Assembly (NCBI GenBank): GCA_019235415.1
Contig: JAFAKN010000645.1
Span: 1 to 43,635 of the forward strand
Source: Alphaproteobacteria bacterium
Lineage (GTDB): Bacteria > Pseudomonadota > Alphaproteobacteria > Reyranellales > Reyranellaceae
Length of the DNA stretch: 43,635 nucleotides
Direction of reading: 5' to 3'
Shown here: piece by piece, positions 16,476 through 25,531 of the stretch
Layout: every line of letters begins with the position of its first letter
Position numbering within the stretch: position 1 is the stretch's first letter
Made by a program: the position numbers and the translations under genes
The notes under the pieces: model-generated
The model's input: only the letters and a program-made list of their open reading frames with translations
Databases searched by the model: none
What the model was told of the DNA's origin: nothing

Positions 16476-18710
16476 TCATTGTGCGGCGGTCGCATGCGCG
16501 CTTGCCGACGCGATCTCCTTCGCGTCGCGCCGGAATACCAGACTGATGCGCGCGCCGCCACCCTCACGGTCGTCGAGGGACAACAGGCCGCCATGGTCCT
16601 CCATGATCTTCTTGACGATGGCGAGCCCCAGGCCGGTTCCCTTGCTGCGCGTCGTCATATAGGGCTCGGTGAGGCGCTCGCGCCCGGTCTTCGGCAGGCC
16701 GCGGCCATTGTCCTCCACGACGATACGGACCACGCCGTCTTCGTCGTGCAGGTTGAGCGTGATCTCGCCCGGCGGCAAGGCTTGGCCAGGCGCCGCCGCA
16801 TCGCGGCCTTCGATCGCCTCCGCCGAGTTCTTGAGGATGTTGGTCAGGACCTGGCCGATCTGGCGGCGGTCGCAGGCGAGCGGCACGGCATGGTCCGGCA
16901 AGCTCGCTACGTAGCGGATGTCGGGATTGCCGCTGCGCTGCAGGAACAGCGCCTGCTGGCAGAGTTCCTTGGCATCCTCGGGCTTGACCGTCGGTCGCGG
17001 CATGCGGGCGAAGGAGGAGAATTCGTCGACCATGCGGCCGATGTCGCCGACCTGGCGGATGATGGTGTCGGTGCAGATCGAGAAGGTTTCGGGATCTTCC
17101 TTGATCTGCTTGAGGTAGCGGCGTTTCAGCCGCTCGGCCGAGAGCTGGATGGGCGTCAGCGGATTCTTGATCTCGTGCGCGATGCGGCGCGCCACGTCGC
17201 CCCAAGCGGCCATGCGCTGGGCCGACATCAGGTCGGTCACGTCGTCGAAGGTGACGACCGAGCCAGCATCCGATGCCGCACTGATGCGGACCAGCAGGAT
17301 GCGGCGCGTGCCGCGATGGAGGATCTCGACCTGGCCTTGCGTGAGGCGACCCGGACGTTCGGCGGCCTGGGAAAGCAGCGGCGCCAGCTCAGGCATGACG
17401 GCGGTCAGGGCGCGGCCCAGCACGCCGTCCTCGGGCAGCGCCAGCAGCTCGAGCGCCGAGCGGTTGGTGCGCGTCACCGTGCCGGACGCATCGACGCTCA
17501 GCACGCCGGCGGACACGCCCGCGAGGACGGCGTCGGTCAGCCGGCGCCGATTGTCGAGCTCGCTGTTGGCGTCGACCAGCTCTTCGCGCTGCTGCTCGAT
17601 TTGGCTCGCCATGCGATTGAACGAACGCGCCAGCTGGCCGAGCTCGTCGTTGGGCGGGCCCTCTTCCACGCGTGCCGTGAGGTCGCCGGCCCTCACCCGT
17701 TCCGCCGCGGCCATCAATCCGCCGATCGGCTCGGTGAGGCGCGAGGCGAAGAGGATGGCGAGCCACACCGCCGCCAGCAACATCAAGAAGGCGATGGCAC
17801 CGCAGAACAGGAAGATGAGCGCCTGGCTGCGCTGCATCGCATGCTCGATCTCCGAGTAGAACGAGCCGGCAAACTCGATGGTCTTGATGTAGTCGACCAG
17901 CCGGAGGTCGACGGCGTGCCCGGTGACCAGGAAATACGGCTCGGTGAGGAACAGCTGCATCACGAAGTAGGCGCCCTTGGGGCCCTTGATCTCGACCGGC
18001 CGCTGCTGATTGACCGCCTGCCAGAGGAATTGTGCGGGCGGCACCGGATCGGCGATCCCCTCCATTTCCGGCGCGATGGCCCGGGCGATGACGCCTTTGT
18101 CGGCATCGACCACCACGGCCTCGATCATCGCCCGGCCCGCGATCAGTCCTTCGAGAACTTGATTGGTGATTTGGCCGTCGCGCAAGGCGTCGATGCCGGC
18201 GTTCTGCAGGGGGCCGGAAATGGCCGCGATGTCGCGCAGGATCTCGTCCTCGCGCGCGCGACGCACCGGCTCGCCGATGGCGCGGGCCGCCTCGTACGAC
18301 GCCTTGGCAGGCTTCACCACGAAGTCGGTGAGGTTGATGACCAGGAACGACAGGCTGATCGCCACGATCAGCGTCGGCACCACCGTGAAGGCGCTGCACA
18401 CCAGCACCAGCCGCATGTGCAGGCGCGAGCCCGCCGCGCCGCGCCGGCGGTCGAGCCAGAGCTGCGTCAGCCGCACCGCCATCAGCGCGACCAGCGCCAC
18501 CGCGATGACGAGATCGGCAACCAGCAGGCCGGTGATCCAGCCAGGGGTGTTGAGCGACTTGGGCGCAAAGCCGGCCAGCCAGGCATAGGTGGCGGTGCCC
18601 GCGAGCATCGCCAGCACGGCAAGCATGACCGGCGCCACGCGGCTGCTGAGTCCGCGGCGCACCGTGCCCATCACATCGCCAAAGCGTGCACCGCCCAGCG
18701 CAACTGTCAC
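16476..18710 (-). CDS. ntrY: Nitrogen regulation sensor histidine kinase NtrY
   Basis: Membrane sensor kinase of the NtrYX pair, 744 residues from a GTG at 18710 (an ATG at 18671 is the alternative). Three hydrophobic segments occur near residues 25-50, 60-82 and 100-125. A periplasmic sensing region follows, then another membrane helix around 298-325 leading to a HAMP domain (P-I-G-G-L-M-A-A-A-E-R-V). A PAS domain precedes the HisKA helix, with the phospho-acceptor in A-H-E-I-K-N-P-L-T-P-I-Q. The HATPase_c boxes are visible: N in L-T-N-I-L-K-N-S-A-E-A, D-N-G-R-G-L and G-T-G-L-G-L-A-I-V. The ntrC stop lies four bases upstream. Confidence 0.95.
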   Translation of the reverse strand: MTVALGGARFGDVMGTVRRGLSSRVAPVMLAVLAMLAGTATYAWLAGFAPKSLNTPGWITGLLVADLVIAVALVALMAVRLTQLWLDRRRGAAGSRLHMRLVLVCSAFTVVPTLIVAISLSFLVINLTDFVVKPAKASYEAARAIGEPVRRAREDEILRDIAAISGPLQNAGIDALRDGQITNQVLEGLIAGRAMIEAVVVDADKGVIARAIAPEMEGIADPVPPAQFLWQAVNQQRPVEIKGPKGAYFVMQLFLTEPYFLVTGHAVDLRLVDYIKTIEFAGSFYSEIEHAMQRSQALIFLFCGAIAFLMLLAAVWLAILFASRLTEPIGGLMAAAERVRAGDLTARVEEGPPNDELGQLARSFNRMASQIEQQREELVDANSELDNRRRLTDAVLAGVSAGVLSVDASGTVTRTNRSALELLALPEDGVLGRALTAVMPELAPLLSQAAERPGRLTQGQVEILHRGTRRILLVRISAASDAGSVVTFDDVTDLMSAQRMAAWGDVARRIAHEIKNPLTPIQLSAERLKRRYLKQIKEDPETFSICTDTIIRQVGDIGRMVDEFSSFARMPRPTVKPEDAKELCQQALFLQRSGNPDIRYVASLPDHAVPLACDRRQIGQVLTNILKNSAEAIEGRDAAAPGQALPPGEITLNLHDEDGVVRIVVEDNGRGLPKTGRERLTEPYMTTRSKGTGLGLAIVKKIMEDHGGLLSLDDREGGGARISLVFRRDAKEIASASAHATAAQ

Positions 18711-18714
18711 CGGA

Positions 18715-20193
18715 TCACCCGCCTCGGCGAACCTGCGGCGTGCGTACCACGGGGACGTCGAGGTCCTTTATCTTCTTGCGCAACGTGTTGCGATTGAGCC
18801 CCAGGAGGCGGGCGGCGCGCAACTGATTCCCGCGCGTCGCTCCCAAGGCCAGCGACAGAAGCGGCCGCTCGACCTCGGAAATGACACGATCGTACAGCCC
18901 GTCGGGCGGCAGCCGGTCACCGTGCGCTTCGAACAGGGCCTGCAAATGGCGGTCGACCGCGTCGGCCAGCGAGCTATCGGGGGGGGCAGCCTGCCCGCCT
19001 GCCGGGGTGGCGTCGATCGGTGTTACGGCGTCAGCCAGCTCGGCCTCGATGATCTCGACGCCGATGACCTCCTCCGAGTAGAGCGCCGACAGTCGCCGCA
19101 CGAGGTTGACGAGCTCGCGCACGTTGCCCGGCCAGCGGTGCTGCTTCAGGCGCGCCATGGCATCGGGCGACAGCACCTTGGACGGCAATCCATCGGCCGT
19201 CGCCTGCCGCAGATAGTGGTTGGCGAGCTCGGGGATGTCGTCGATGCGCTCGCGCAAGGGCGGCAACCGGATCGGCACCACGTTCAGCCGGTAGAACAGG
19301 TCCTCGCGGAACAGGCCCTGCTGGATCAGGCGGCGCAGGTCGCGATGGGTCGCGGCGACGATGCGGACGTTGGCCTTGATGGGGGTGCGCCCGCCGACGG
19401 TGGTGTACTCGCCTTCCTGCAGGACGCGCAGCAACCGGGTCTGCGCCTCGGGCGGCATGTCGCCGATTTCGTCGAGGAACAGCGTGCCGCCGGATGCCTG
19501 CTCGAACTTGCCGGCCGAGCGCTGCACGGCGCCGGTGAAGGCGCCGCGCTCGTGGCCGAACAGCTCGCTCTCGATCAGCTCGCGGGGAATGGCGGCCATG
19601 TTCAGCGCCACGAACGGTCCCTTGCGGCGCTTGCCGTAGTCGTGCAGGGCGCGCGCCACCAGCTCCTTGCCCGCGCCCGATTCGCCCGTGACCATCACCG
19701 TGAGGTCGGTCGACATCAGCCGCGCCAGCGCGCGGTAGATCTCCTGCATGGCGGGCGAGCGGCCGATCAGCGGCAGGCGCTCGCCCTCTTCCTGCGGCTG
19801 GGGCAGGCGCGCTGACGGGGCAGCCGGCGCCGACAGGGCCCGGTTCACCACCGAAATGAGCTCGTTGAGATCGAACGGCTTGGGCAGGTACTCGAAGGCG
19901 CCACGCTCCGTCGCGCGCACGGCGGTGAGCAGCGTCGACTGCGCGCTCATCACGATGATCCGCAGGTCGGGCCTGAGCTTGCGGATGCGCGGCACGAGGT
20001 CGAGGCCGTTCTCGTCGGGCATCACGACATCGGTGATGACGAGCTGGCCCTCGCCTTCCTGGACCCATTGCCACAGCGTCGAGGCGGTGCCCGTGCTGCG
20101 CACGTTGTGGCCCTGGCGGCCCAGCGCCTGGTGAAGGACGGTGCGAATGGCGCGGTCGTCGTCGGCGACCAGGATGGTCGAGGCGCTGCTCAT
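18715..20193 (-). CDS. ntrC: Nitrogen regulator NtrC (sigma-54 activator)
   Basis: Response regulator that drives sigma-54 promoters under nitrogen limitation, 492 residues. It has a receiver domain with D-D-D near the N-terminus and a T-D-V-V-M-P phospho-acceptor site. The AAA+ domain is fully canonical: Walker A G-E-S-G-A-G-K-E, the G-A-F-T-G-A loop that touches sigma-54, and Walker [10 protein letters not shown]. The Fis-type helix-turn-helix is at the C-terminus ([16 protein letters not shown]). The ATG at 20193 overlaps the ntrB stop by four bases (ATGA). Its intact motifs contrast with its neighbour NtrX. Confidence 0.96.
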   Translation of the reverse strand: MSSASTILVADDDRAIRTVLHQALGRQGHNVRSTGTASTLWQWVQEGEGQLVITDVVMPDENGLDLVPRIRKLRPDLRIIVMSAQSTLLTAVRATERGAFEYLPKPFDLNELISVVNRALSAPAAPSARLPQPQEEGERLPLIGRSPAMQEIYRALARLMSTDLTVMVTGESGAGKELVARALHDYGKRRKGPFVALNMAAIPRELIESELFGHERGAFTGAVQRSAGKFEQASGGTLFLDEIGDMPPEAQTRLLRVLQEGEYTTVGGRTPIKANVRIVAATHRDLRRLIQQGLFREDLFYRLNVVPIRLPPLRERIDDIPELANHYLRQATADGLPSKVLSPDAMARLKQHRWPGNVRELVNLVRRLSALYSEEVIGVEIIEAELADAVTPIDATPAGGQAAPPDSSLADAVDRHLQALFEAHGDRLPPDGLYDRVISEVERPLLSLALGATRGNQLRAARLLGLNRNTLRKKIKDLDVPVVRTPQVRRGG

Positions 20194-21302
20194 GAAGCGG
20201 CCTGGGGGAACTGCAGTGGCAACATCACCCTGAATGTCGTGCGGCCAGGCTCGCTGTCGAATTCGACCGCGCCGCCATGGTCGTTGATGATCTTGGCCAC
20301 CAAAGCAAGACCCAGGCCGGTTCCTGTCGGTTTGTTCGTAACAAAAGCGTCAAACAAGTGGCTGCGAATCTCCTCGCTCACCCCTTGGCCATTGTCCCGT
20401 ACCGACACCACCAGCGGCAGGTTGACCTTCGCGCGCTGGCCCGGAACAGCCAGCCGCAGCCCATGGCGATAGGCCGTGGACAACTCGATCTCGCGCTCGA
20501 GGTCGCCCGGTGCTTCGCAGGCGTTCTTCACCAGATTCAGGAAAACCTGGATGAGCTGGTCGCGGTCGCCGTGCACTTCGGGCAGCGACGGATCGTAGGT
20601 CTCGATGAAGCGCACTGACTTGCCGAAGCCGTTCTCGGCGATGCGCCGCACGTGGTTCAGCACCTGATGGATGTTGATCGGCCCCCGCTCGATCGGTCGG
20701 CCATCGGCGAAGGCCTCCATACGATCGACCAGGGCCACGATGCGGTCGGTCTCCTCGCAGATCAGCCCGGTGAGCTCGCGTTCGCTGTCGGGCACCGATT
20801 GTTCCAGCAGCTGGGCTGCGCCGCGGATACCGGAGAGCGGGTTCTTCACCTCGTGCGCCAGCATGGCGGCGAGCGCACTGACCGAACGTGCAGCGCTGCG
20901 GTGCGACAACTGGCGGTCGATGTTGCGGGCTATCGTCTGCTCGACCAGCGAGATCGCCACCAGACCTTCGGCATCGACCACAGGCGAGAGGCGCAGCGCG
21001 CAGAATCGATTGCCGATGCGCGGCGAAGCGAGCGTGACACCGTTCTCGGCGACCGCGCCGCCGGTCGACAGCACCTGGTCGAGCAGAGAAAACAGCGGCG
21101 TGTCCTCGGGGACGAACTCGCTCAGGGGATGGCTGACCAGGCGGGCGCGGCCCACACCGAAGAACTGCTCGGCCGAGAGGTTGGCGAAGTGGATCAGGCC
21201 CTGAGCGTCGACCACGACGATCGCTTCCGACAGCGAATCGAGGATCGCCGCCGGGAACTGCTCGTTGAGTGCGACCGCGCGCTTCAGGGGCTGGAAGGCC
21301 AC
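20190..21302 (-). CDS. ntrB: Nitrogen regulation sensor kinase NtrB (GlnL)
   Basis: Soluble histidine kinase that phosphorylates NtrC and is controlled by PII, 370 residues. It has an N-terminal PAS domain, then HisKA with [18 protein letters not shown], then HATPase_c boxes (N in [25 protein letters not shown]). There are no membrane segments. The start is a GTG at 21302, directly abutting the dusB stop, so translation is probably coupled in the classical nifR3-ntrB-ntrC operon. Confidence 0.95.
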   Translation of the reverse strand: MAFQPLKRAVALNEQFPAAILDSLSEAIVVVDAQGLIHFANLSAEQFFGVGRARLVSHPLSEFVPEDTPLFSLLDQVLSTGGAVAENGVTLASPRIGNRFCALRLSPVVDAEGLVAISLVEQTIARNIDRQLSHRSAARSVSALAAMLAHEVKNPLSGIRGAAQLLEQSVPDSERELTGLICEETDRIVALVDRMEAFADGRPIERGPINIHQVLNHVRRIAENGFGKSVRFIETYDPSLPEVHGDRDQLIQVFLNLVKNACEAPGDLEREIELSTAYRHGLRLAVPGQRAKVNLPLVVSVRDNGQGVSEEIRSHLFDAFVTNKPTGTGLGLALVAKIINDHGGAVEFDSEPGRTTFRVMLPLQFPQAAS

Positions 21303-22310
21303 CTAGGCCGCCTGTCGTTCGAGCGCCGGCAGGAAGAACGCCGCGAGCATCGCGCGAATCCGATCGGCGTCGGTTTCGCGGTTCACAGCGGCCCGGAAGT
21401 CGGCCGAACTGGGCAAGCCCCGCGAATACCAACCGAGGTGCTTGCGGGCCATGCGAACACCGGTCTCCTCGCCGTAATGCGACAGCATCGCCTCGAAGTG
21501 CGCCCGCACCGCCGCGTACTGCTCGGCGAGCGTCGGATCAGCCAGCCGCTCGCCCGTCCGCAAGTAGTGGATCGCCTGTTTAAGGAACCAGGGACGCCCG
21601 TAGGCGCCGCGTCCGATCATTACGCCGTCGGCGCCCGACTGCTCGAGCGCAGCATCGACGTCGTCGAGGGAGCAGATGTCGCCGTTCGCGATCACCGGCA
21701 GCCCGGTCGACGCCTTGACCTCGGCAATGAACCGCCAATCCGCTTGCCCGTCGTAGAACTGGCAGCGCGTACGGCCGTGCACCGTCAGCATGCGGATGCC
21801 GCTCGCTTCGGCGATGCGCGCGAGGCTGGGCGCATTGCGGTTCTGCGAATCCCAGCCTGTGCGCATCTTCAAGGTTACCGGCAGCTTCACCGCCTGGACG
21901 GTCGCCTCGAGGATCTTCGCGGCATGCACTTCGTCGCGCATCAGCGACGAGCCGGCGTGGCCGTTGACGACCTTCTTCACCGGACAGCCGAAGTTGATGT
22001 CGATGATCGCTGCCCCGCGGTCCTCGTTGAGCTTGGCGGCGTCGGCCATGACCCCCGGCTCGCACCCTGCAAGTTGCACCGCCATCGGGAACTCTTCAGG
22101 AGAATTCTTGGCCATCAGCAGGGTCTTGCGATTCTCCCGTACCATGGCCGCCGAGGCGATCATCTCGGACACGACCAGCCCTGCCCCGCCCTGCTTGACC
22201 ATCCGGCGGAACGGCATGTCGGTGACGCCCGACATCGGGGCCAGGATCACGGGGTCCTGAAGCCGCACGGGGCCGACATCGATGGGGGAAAGACGGGGCG
22301 AGCGAAGCAT
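21303..22310 (-). CDS. dusB: tRNA-dihydrouridine synthase DusB (NifR3)
   Basis: FMN- and NADPH-dependent enzyme that reduces specific uridines in the tRNA D-loop. 335 residues from the ATG at 22310; the frame is open upstream but does not look coding there. Hallmarks: L-A-P-M-S-G-V-T-D at the N-terminus, the catalytic cysteine in N-F-G-C-P-V-K-K-V, the H-G-R-T-R segment and the phosphate-binding G-A-D-G-V-M-I-G-R-G-A. It heads the ntr operon. No good Shine-Dalgarno sequence precedes the chosen start. Confidence 0.94.
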   Translation of the reverse strand: MLRSPRLSPIDVGPVRLQDPVILAPMSGVTDMPFRRMVKQGGAGLVVSEMIASAAMVRENRKTLLMAKNSPEEFPMAVQLAGCEPGVMADAAKLNEDRGAAIIDINFGCPVKKVVNGHAGSSLMRDEVHAAKILEATVQAVKLPVTLKMRTGWDSQNRNAPSLARIAEASGIRMLTVHGRTRCQFYDGQADWRFIAEVKASTGLPVIANGDICSLDDVDAALEQSGADGVMIGRGAYGRPWFLKQAIHYLRTGERLADPTLAEQYAAVRAHFEAMLSHYGEETGVRMARKHLGWYSRGLPSSADFRAAVNRETDADRIRAMLAAFFLPALERQAA

Positions 22311-22333
22311 TCTGTGATCAGTAATTAGGCATC

Positions 22334-22348
22334 TTGTGCAGTGCACAA
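22334..22348. promoter_or_regulatory. Perfect 15-bp palindrome upstream of dusB-ntrBC and ispDF
   Basis: TTGTGCA-G-TGCACAA is a perfect inverted repeat with a one-base centre. It lies 24 bases upstream of the dusB start, in the divergent spacer. On the minus strand its left arm could double as a poor -35 before TAATTA, so a bound regulator would block that promoter. It does not match the longer NtrC site (GCAC and GTGC separated by several bases). Confidence 0.45.
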
Positions 22349-22414
22349 TATTTGAGCGAGCAATAGCGGGTCCTTGGCGGGCACGCAAGTGGACTAAGTG
22401 CGCACCTGCTGGCG

Positions 22415-22438
22415 CAATGTTATGCGGCCAATGTTATG
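22415..22438 (+). repeat. Tandem 10-bp direct repeat just upstream of ispDF
   Basis: CAATGTTATG occurs at 22415-22424 and again at 22429-22438, a 14-base period. The second copy ends in an in-frame ATG at 22436 and abuts the GGGGAAG ribosome site of ispDF. It could be a regulator half-site pair or a small duplication. Confidence 0.4.
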
Positions 22439-22447
22439 GGGAAGAGC

Positions 22448-23611
22448 ATGCCCAGTTGCACCGCGCTCATCGTCGCCGCCGGCCGTGGCAGCCGCTTCGG
22501 CGGCAGCCTGCCCAAACAATATGCCCTTTTGGAGGGCGAGCCGGTGCTGCGGCGCACGATTGCCGCCCTCCGGGCCGCCGCCGGCATCGACAAGGTCCAG
22601 GTGGTGATCGGCGGCGGGGACGAGGGCCACTATGCCGAGGCAACGGCTGGCCTCGACTTGCCGCCCCCGGTCAAAGGCGGCGCCACACGGCAGCACTCCG
22701 TCCTCAATGGCTTGGAAGCGCTCGCCGTCGATCCGCCCGACATCGTGGCCATCCATGACGCCGCTCGCCCGTTTGTTCGGGCCGAAGACATCGCCGCCTG
22801 TCTTTCGAGTGTGTCCGAGCCAGGCATCGACGGCGCGGTCCTCGGGGTGCCGCTGGCCGATACGCTCAAGAGGGTCGAAGCAGGTGCCATCGTCCAGACC
22901 GTGCCGCGCGCCCAACTTTGGCGCGCCCAGACGCCGCAGGTCTTCCGCTACCCTGCCCTGCTGGCCGTCCACCGGTCGGTGGCGTCGCTCGGCAAACAGG
23001 AATCCACGGCCATGACCGACGACGCCGCAGTGGCCGAACATGCGGGGTTGCGTGTCGTTATGGTTCCAGGGCACGAGGACAATCGCAAGATCACGACGAT
23101 GGAAGACCTCCGGGCACAGGGCGCGATGGAGACCCGCACCGCTTTCGGCTTCGACGTGCATGGCTTCGGCCCCGGCAATGCCGTGACGCTGGGCGGCGTC
23201 GCCATCGCCCATTCGCAGACGCTGGCGGGTCACTCCGATGCCGACGTCGCGCTGCACGCCCTGACCGACGCCGTGCTCGGCACGATCGGCGCCGGCGACA
23301 TCGGCCAGCACTTTCCGCCGTCGGATCCGCAATGGCGCGGCGCCTCGTCAGACCGCTTCCTGCGTCATGCGATCGAGCTCTTGAAAGAGGCCGGCGGCCG
23401 GCTGGTGCATCTCGATCTCACGCTGGTGTGCCAGGCGCCGCGCATCGGCCCGCATCGCGAGGCCATGGTCGAAAGCATCGCTCGCATTGCCGGCGTCGCG
23501 CGTGGCAGAGTGAGCGTCAAGGCGACGACGACCGAGGGCTTGGGTTTCACCGGCCGCGGCGAGGGCATCGCGGCACAAGCCGTCGCGACCGTCGAGCTGC
23601 CAAGGCGCTAG
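22448..23611 (+). CDS. ispDF: Bifunctional IspD/IspF enzyme (MEP isoprenoid pathway)
   Basis: Fusion of 2-C-methyl-D-erythritol 4-phosphate cytidylyltransferase (IspD, about residues 1-222) and MECDP synthase (IspF, about 225-387), two non-consecutive steps toward IPP and DMAPP. The IspD half has A-A-G-R-G-S-R-F-G-G-x-x-P-K-Q-Y, H-D-A-A-R-P-F and E-D-N-R-K-I-T-T. The IspF half has D-V-H-G-F (usual D-x-H metal site), A-G-H-S-D-A-D-V-A-L-H-A-L-T-D-A and T-T-E-G-L-G-F-T-G-R-G-E-G-I-A. The ATG at 22448 has GGGGAAG in front; an ATG at 22436 is in frame but lies inside a direct repeat. This fusion is typical of alphaproteobacteria. Confidence 0.95.
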   Translation: MPSCTALIVAAGRGSRFGGSLPKQYALLEGEPVLRRTIAALRAAAGIDKVQVVIGGGDEGHYAEATAGLDLPPPVKGGATRQHSVLNGLEALAVDPPDIVAIHDAARPFVRAEDIAACLSSVSEPGIDGAVLGVPLADTLKRVEAGAIVQTVPRAQLWRAQTPQVFRYPALLAVHRSVASLGKQESTAMTDDAAVAEHAGLRVVMVPGHEDNRKITTMEDLRAQGAMETRTAFGFDVHGFGPGNAVTLGGVAIAHSQTLAGHSDADVALHALTDAVLGTIGAGDIGQHFPPSDPQWRGASSDRFLRHAIELLKEAGGRLVHLDLTLVCQAPRIGPHREAMVESIARIAGVARGRVSVKATTTEGLGFTGRGEGIAAQAVATVELPRR

Positions 23612-23621
23612 AGGACAACAG

Positions 23622-24113
23622 ATGTTCGACCACGACATGCGCAGCGCGGCAGACGGCCTTTTACACGCCTGTCGCAAGCGCAAGCTCACTCTCGTCACGG
23701 CGGAATCGTGCACCGGAGGGCTCGTGGCGGCGACGCTGACCGCCATCGCCGGGTCCTCCGATGTGGTCGAACGGGCGTTCGTGACCTACGCCAACGAGGC
23801 CAAGCGCGAGATGCTCGGCGTGGCGTGGGATGCGCTGCTGGGCTACGGCGCGGTAAGCGAGCCGGTGGCGCGTGCCATGGCGGCCGGTGCGCTCGCCCGA
23901 TCGACGGCCGATCTTGCGGTGTCTGTTACCGGCGTCGCCGGGCCAGGCGGCGGCAGTGCCGAAAAGCCGGTCGGCCTGGTCTACCTCGCGGCCTGCCGGC
24001 GCGGCGGCGGGATGATCGCCGAGCGCCATGTGTTTCCGGGCGACCGCGACGCAATCCGCCGCGTTTCGGTCCTCACGGCGTTGACGATGCTGGGGTCGCT
24101 GGTCGAAGCGTAG
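23622..24113 (+). CDS. CinA-type nicotinamide-nucleotide amidohydrolase (PncC)
   Basis: Stand-alone CinA C-terminal domain, 163 residues, predicted to deamidate NMN to nicotinate mononucleotide. Signatures: T-A-E-S-C-T-G-G-L-V-A-A-T-L-T near the N-terminus, Y-A-N-E-A-K and V-T-G-V-A-G-P-G-G-G-S-A-E-K-P-V-G. The N-terminal CinA (MoCF-like) domain is absent, as in PncC proteins. An AGAGGA ribosome site precedes the ATG, ten bases after ispDF. Its last 41 bases overlap the end of the convergent START-domain gene. Confidence 0.9.
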   Translation: MFDHDMRSAADGLLHACRKRKLTLVTAESCTGGLVAATLTAIAGSSDVVERAFVTYANEAKREMLGVAWDALLGYGAVSEPVARAMAAGALARSTADLAVSVTGVAGPGGGSAEKPVGLVYLAACRRGGGMIAERHVFPGDRDAIRRVSVLTALTMLGSLVEA

Positions 24114-24558
24114 GCTTGCCGTAGAGCTGGTCGGCACGGGCTTCGAAGGCCGACACCATGCGCTTGACGGCGTCGGCGAACAAGATCTGCACCGTCTTCT
24201 GCAGGAGCATCGAGCGGAACTCGAACTCGAGCTCGAAGTGGATGAACGTTCCGCCGGGATGCGGATGGAAGATCCAGCGGCTGATCAGGCGACGGAACGG
24301 GCCCTCGGTGCCGGTGGTGTCGATGCGCGGTCCCTCGGGATCGTCCGGCTTCAGCTCGACGCGCGATCCGAAGCGCTCGTGCCAGGGACCAAAGCCGATC
24401 GCGAGCTCGCCATAAAGCGTCTGCCCCTCGCGGCGGCGAATACGGGCCGCCTGACACCAGGGCAGGAACTCGGGATAGCGCTTGATGTCGGCCACGAGGT
24501 CGTAGAGCTGCCCGGGCGCATGCGCGACGAGGCGGTGCTCGACATGCCGAACGGGCAT
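24073..24558 (-). CDS. COQ10/RatA family START-domain protein
   Basis: 161 residues of the polyketide-cyclase/START fold. The usual N-terminus (E-H-R-L-V-A-H-A-P-G-Q-L-Y-D-L-V-A-D-I-x-R-Y-P-E-F-L-P-W-C) and the F-x-F-E-F-R-S-M-L-L-Q segment identify the family. Homologs act as ubiquinone-binding chaperones; E. coli RatA has been described as blocking 70S assembly. No RnfH-like partner is present, so a respiratory-quinone role is more likely (inference). It is seven bases downstream of lipA in the same direction. Confidence 0.87.
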   Translation of the reverse strand: MPVRHVEHRLVAHAPGQLYDLVADIKRYPEFLPWCQAARIRRREGQTLYGELAIGFGPWHERFGSRVELKPDDPEGPRIDTTGTEGPFRRLISRWIFHPHPGGTFIHFELEFEFRSMLLQKTVQILFADAVKRMVSAFEARADQLYGKPTLRPATPASSTP

Positions 24559-24565
24559 GCAGACG

Positions 24566-25525
24566 CTACCTCGGCAAGTGCGCGGCGCGCGCCGCTCTCA
24601 GTCGCGCGAAATCGTCGCCGGCGTGGTAGCTCGAACGCGTGAGGGGCGAGGCCGAGACCATCAGGAAGCCCTTGGCGCGCGCAAAGCTTGCCAGCTCGTC
24701 GAACGCCGCCGGGGGCCAGAAGCGATCGATCGGCGCATGCTTGGCACTGGGCTGCAGGTACTGGCCGACGGTCAGGAAGTCGACGTCGGCGGCGCGAAGG
24801 TCGTCCATGACCTGCAGGATCTCCTCGCGCGTCTCGCCCAGCCCGACCATCAGGCCCGACTTGGTGAACATCGCCGGATCGATCTCCTTCACCTGCGACA
24901 GCAGTTTCAGCGACGCGAAGTAACGGGCACCCGGCCGGATGGTGGGATAGAGGCGCGGCACGGTCTCGAGGTTGTGGTTGAACACGTCGGGCCGCGCCTT
25001 CACCACGATCTCGACCGCGCCGGGCTTGCGCAAAAAGTCCGGTGTCAGCACCTCGACCGTCGTCGCGGGTGCGGACCGGTGCAGCGCCTCGATCACCGCC
25101 GCGAAGTGGTCCGCGCCGCCGTCGGCCAGATCGTCGCGATCGACCGAGGTCACGACCACATGGCCCAGCCCAAGCTTGCCGACGGCTTCGGCGATGTTGG
25201 CCGGCTCATGTGGGTTCAGCGCGCCCGGCTTGCCGGTCGCGACGTTGCAGAAGGCGCAAGCCCGTGTGCAGACGTCGCCCATGATCATGAAGGTGGCGTG
25301 CTTGTGCTTCCAGCATTCGCCGATGTTCGGGCAGGCCGCCTCCTCGCACACCGTGGACAGGCCGTAGTGTCGCATCAAGCGGCGTGTCTCGGCGTATTCC
25401 GGTGAGTTGGGCGCACGCACCCTGATCCATTCCGGCTTGCGGCGGATGGGATTGTCCGGCCTGTGCGCCTTCTCGGGATGGCGTTCGGCGCGGCTTACAG
25501 CGGGCTTGTCGAGCGTGCCGTCCAT
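24566..25525 (-). CDS. lipA: Lipoyl synthase
   Basis: Radical SAM enzyme that inserts two sulfurs into octanoyl groups on lipoyl domains. 319 residues. It has the auxiliary-cluster motif [12 protein letters not shown] and the radical SAM motif C-T-R-A-C-A-F-C, with the terminal R-S-S-Y-H-A-G containing the conserved serine that ligates the auxiliary cluster. It lies six bases downstream of lpd and downstream of pdhA/B/C, whose lipoyl domains are its likely substrates. Confidence 0.96.
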   Translation of the reverse strand: MDGTLDKPAVSRAERHPEKAHRPDNPIRRKPEWIRVRAPNSPEYAETRRLMRHYGLSTVCEEAACPNIGECWKHKHATFMIMGDVCTRACAFCNVATGKPGALNPHEPANIAEAVGKLGLGHVVVTSVDRDDLADGGADHFAAVIEALHRSAPATTVEVLTPDFLRKPGAVEIVVKARPDVFNHNLETVPRLYPTIRPGARYFASLKLLSQVKEIDPAMFTKSGLMVGLGETREEILQVMDDLRAADVDFLTVGQYLQPSAKHAPIDRFWPPAAFDELASFARAKGFLMVSASPLTRSSYHAGDDFARLRAARAAHLPR

Positions 25526-25531
25526 GGCGGC

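Noticed and set aside
16479-18797. 772-codon open frame on the plus strand across ntrY
   Set aside because: It is antisense to a fully motif-supported NtrY, has low-complexity His/Arg/Gly-rich composition and no recognisable domain; such frames are expected in GC-rich DNA.
22334-22348. NtrC binding site at the palindrome upstream of dusB
   Set aside because: Half-sites are directly adjacent (one-base centre) instead of separated as in known NtrC enhancers.
24073-24558. RatA-type toxin of a toxin-antitoxin module
   Set aside because: No RnfH/RatB-like partner is next to it, and its position by lipA and pdh fits the COQ10-like quinone-chaperone reading of the family.
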